A stretch of 64,000 nucleotides of DNA from Methylosinus sp. H3A (GTDB lineage: Bacteria > Pseudomonadota > Alphaproteobacteria > Rhizobiales > Beijerinckiaceae). The notes below the pieces were generated by a model. The model was not told the origin of the DNA. It ran no database searches and saw only the letters and a list, made by a program, of their open reading frames with translations. The DNA is taken from assembly GCF_015709455.1 (NCBI RefSeq), contig NZ_JADNQW010000005.1, positions 1 to 64,000 on the forward strand, written 5' to 3'. Positions 63,217-64,000 of the stretch are shown in pieces (position 1 is the first letter of the stretch; every line of letters begins with the position of its first letter). The position numbers were made by a program, and so were the translations under genes.

Positions 63217-64000
63217 TTATCGACAGCGGAACAATCGCGAGACTGGCTGATCGGGCCGCACCGTCCGCCATTGGAGAATGTCGCCATCGGATGAAAGGGT
63301 GAACTCCTCCTCCGAATCCCACTTTCCTCCGCCGCCCGAATTTCGAGCGTTGATAATAATCGTGCGGCGCGAGCTCCCCATAGGGAGAACCCCGAGAGCG
63401 ATCATTTCCCCTTCCGACTGATGCAGACCTTTGGAATCGATTGCGATGATGGCGGTCGGTTCTCCCCCGGTGCAATTATGGGCCGAATAGGCCCATTTTC
63501 CGTGATATTGCAGGGGAATCTCGTGCAACGGGCGCAGCGTTTCTGCAGCATCAATTCCCTTGGGCGGGGCCTCGTCCGAGACTCCGACAGAGAATTCCAA
63601 CCGTCCGTTGCTCTTGTGGCGGTAGACGTCCAGCAGCAGCGACGGATTGCCGTCGACGATGGCCGCGCTCGTTTCCTTGTCGATCGTCAACATGGCGCCG
63701 GCGATCTCGACGCAGTGCGTCGTCCCCGCAAAATAAGCGTCGACGCTGTCGCCCTTCCGGCGCAGACCTCTTACATGGACATTGAAGCGGTCCTGCTGGA
63801 GAATGGCGACCGCGTCGGACAAGGCCTCCCCCTTGTTGCTGACCTGATCCTCCGGCGCGATTTCCGTACAATATTCGGTGAGATAGTCGCGAGCTGCTTT
63901 ATCGCAGCCGCCTAGTCCTGCAAAGCCGAGCGCAGACGGCCAAAGGCAATATGACCAGGCTAGAAAGCCGACCGTGGCGATTTGCCGCCATCGTCTTCGA
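63217..64000 (-). CDS. Exported protein of unknown function (5' partial)
   Basis: Open to the window edge, at least 260 residues. The visible N-terminus (QIATVGFLAWSYCLWPSALGFAGLGG) looks like a signal peptide, followed by CDKAARDYLTEYCTEI, SLLLDVYRHKSNGRLEFSVGVS and the C-terminal SRLFRCR. Several Cys. It ends 53 bp upstream of the minus-strand gene at 62646-63164 and may share its operon. Confidence 0.6.
   Translation of the reverse strand, partial: RRRWRQIATVGFLAWSYCLWPSALGFAGLGGCDKAARDYLTEYCTEIAPEDQVSNKGEALSDAVAILQQDRFNVHVRGLRRKGDSVDAYFAGTTHCVEIAGAMLTIDKETSAAIVDGNPSLLLDVYRHKSNGRLEFSVGVSDEAPPKGIDAAETLRPLHEIPLQYHGKWAYSAHNCTGGEPTAIIAIDSKGLHQSEGEMIALGVLPMGSSRRTIIINARNSGGGGKWDSEEEFTLSSDGDILQWRTVRPDQPVSRLFRCR

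Overview
The window reads as chromosomal DNA of a high-GC alphaproteobacterium, most likely of the order Hyphomicrobiales (Rhizobiales). The basis is the tightly overlapping hisB-DUF2628-hisH-hisA-hisF-hisE-coaA block, an alphaproteobacterial-type dihydrolipoyl dehydrogenase, minCDE with a perfect CtrA box upstream, and Omp25/31-like barrel proteins. A methylotroph or methanotroph relative (Methylocystaceae-like) would fit the remnant of an NAD-type formate dehydrogenase gene, but that placement is inference.

Layout. 0-7.2 kb: 3' part of a glycosyltransferase with C-terminal YLxxNPDV modules, lpdA, a PRC-barrel gene, an SLC13-type transporter, and a cupin/AhpD-like gene pair divergent from a MocR-type regulator. 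7.2-12.4 kb: the histidine operon on the minus strand, ending in coaA, with two small uncharacterised genes spliced between hisA and hisF by 1-4 bp overlaps. 12.5-14.2 kb: a solitary cytosine-5 methyltransferase with a Vsr mismatch endonuclease. 14.5-27.8 kb: a complete type II secretion locus (gspG,K / gspD, C-like, M, L / gspE,F,H,I,J / gspO) that encloses an exported GlcG/HbpS-like protein and an unknown exported protein. 28.5-37 kb: a lone polysaccharide ABC-2 permease, minCDE, about 1 kb with no supported gene, then a strong promoter driving a coiled-coil gene and three overlapping GT4 glycosyltransferases.

37-50 kb is a mosaic, partly decayed region. It holds a deleted formate dehydrogenase fragment, a 32-bp perfect palindrome, a degenerate IS66 element with a pRiA4b-ORF3 passenger gene, an SDR fragment, a double-barrel outer-membrane protein, a truncated response regulator, and small enzymes (Rdx, GNAT, GST, cupin). 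A TetR/haloalkane dehalogenase pair with a palindromic operator follows, then an ArsR/SRPBCC pair and an operon behind a 17-bp palindrome whose first gene is frameshifted. Several genes here are frameshifted or truncated.

50-64 kb is an island of small exported proteins, mostly of no recognised family: about ten genes with signal peptides, one LprI-like, one Tat-exported ankyrin protein. It is interrupted by a LytS/LytTR-type two-component system and a LuxR-type regulator. It contains a recent ~0.9 kb tandem duplication (59.6-61.3 kb) and at least three leftover 5' gene stubs, so it looks like a family-expansion locus. This island and the small genes inside the his operon are the best candidates for undescribed biology. 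No rRNA, tRNA or CRISPR array was seen.
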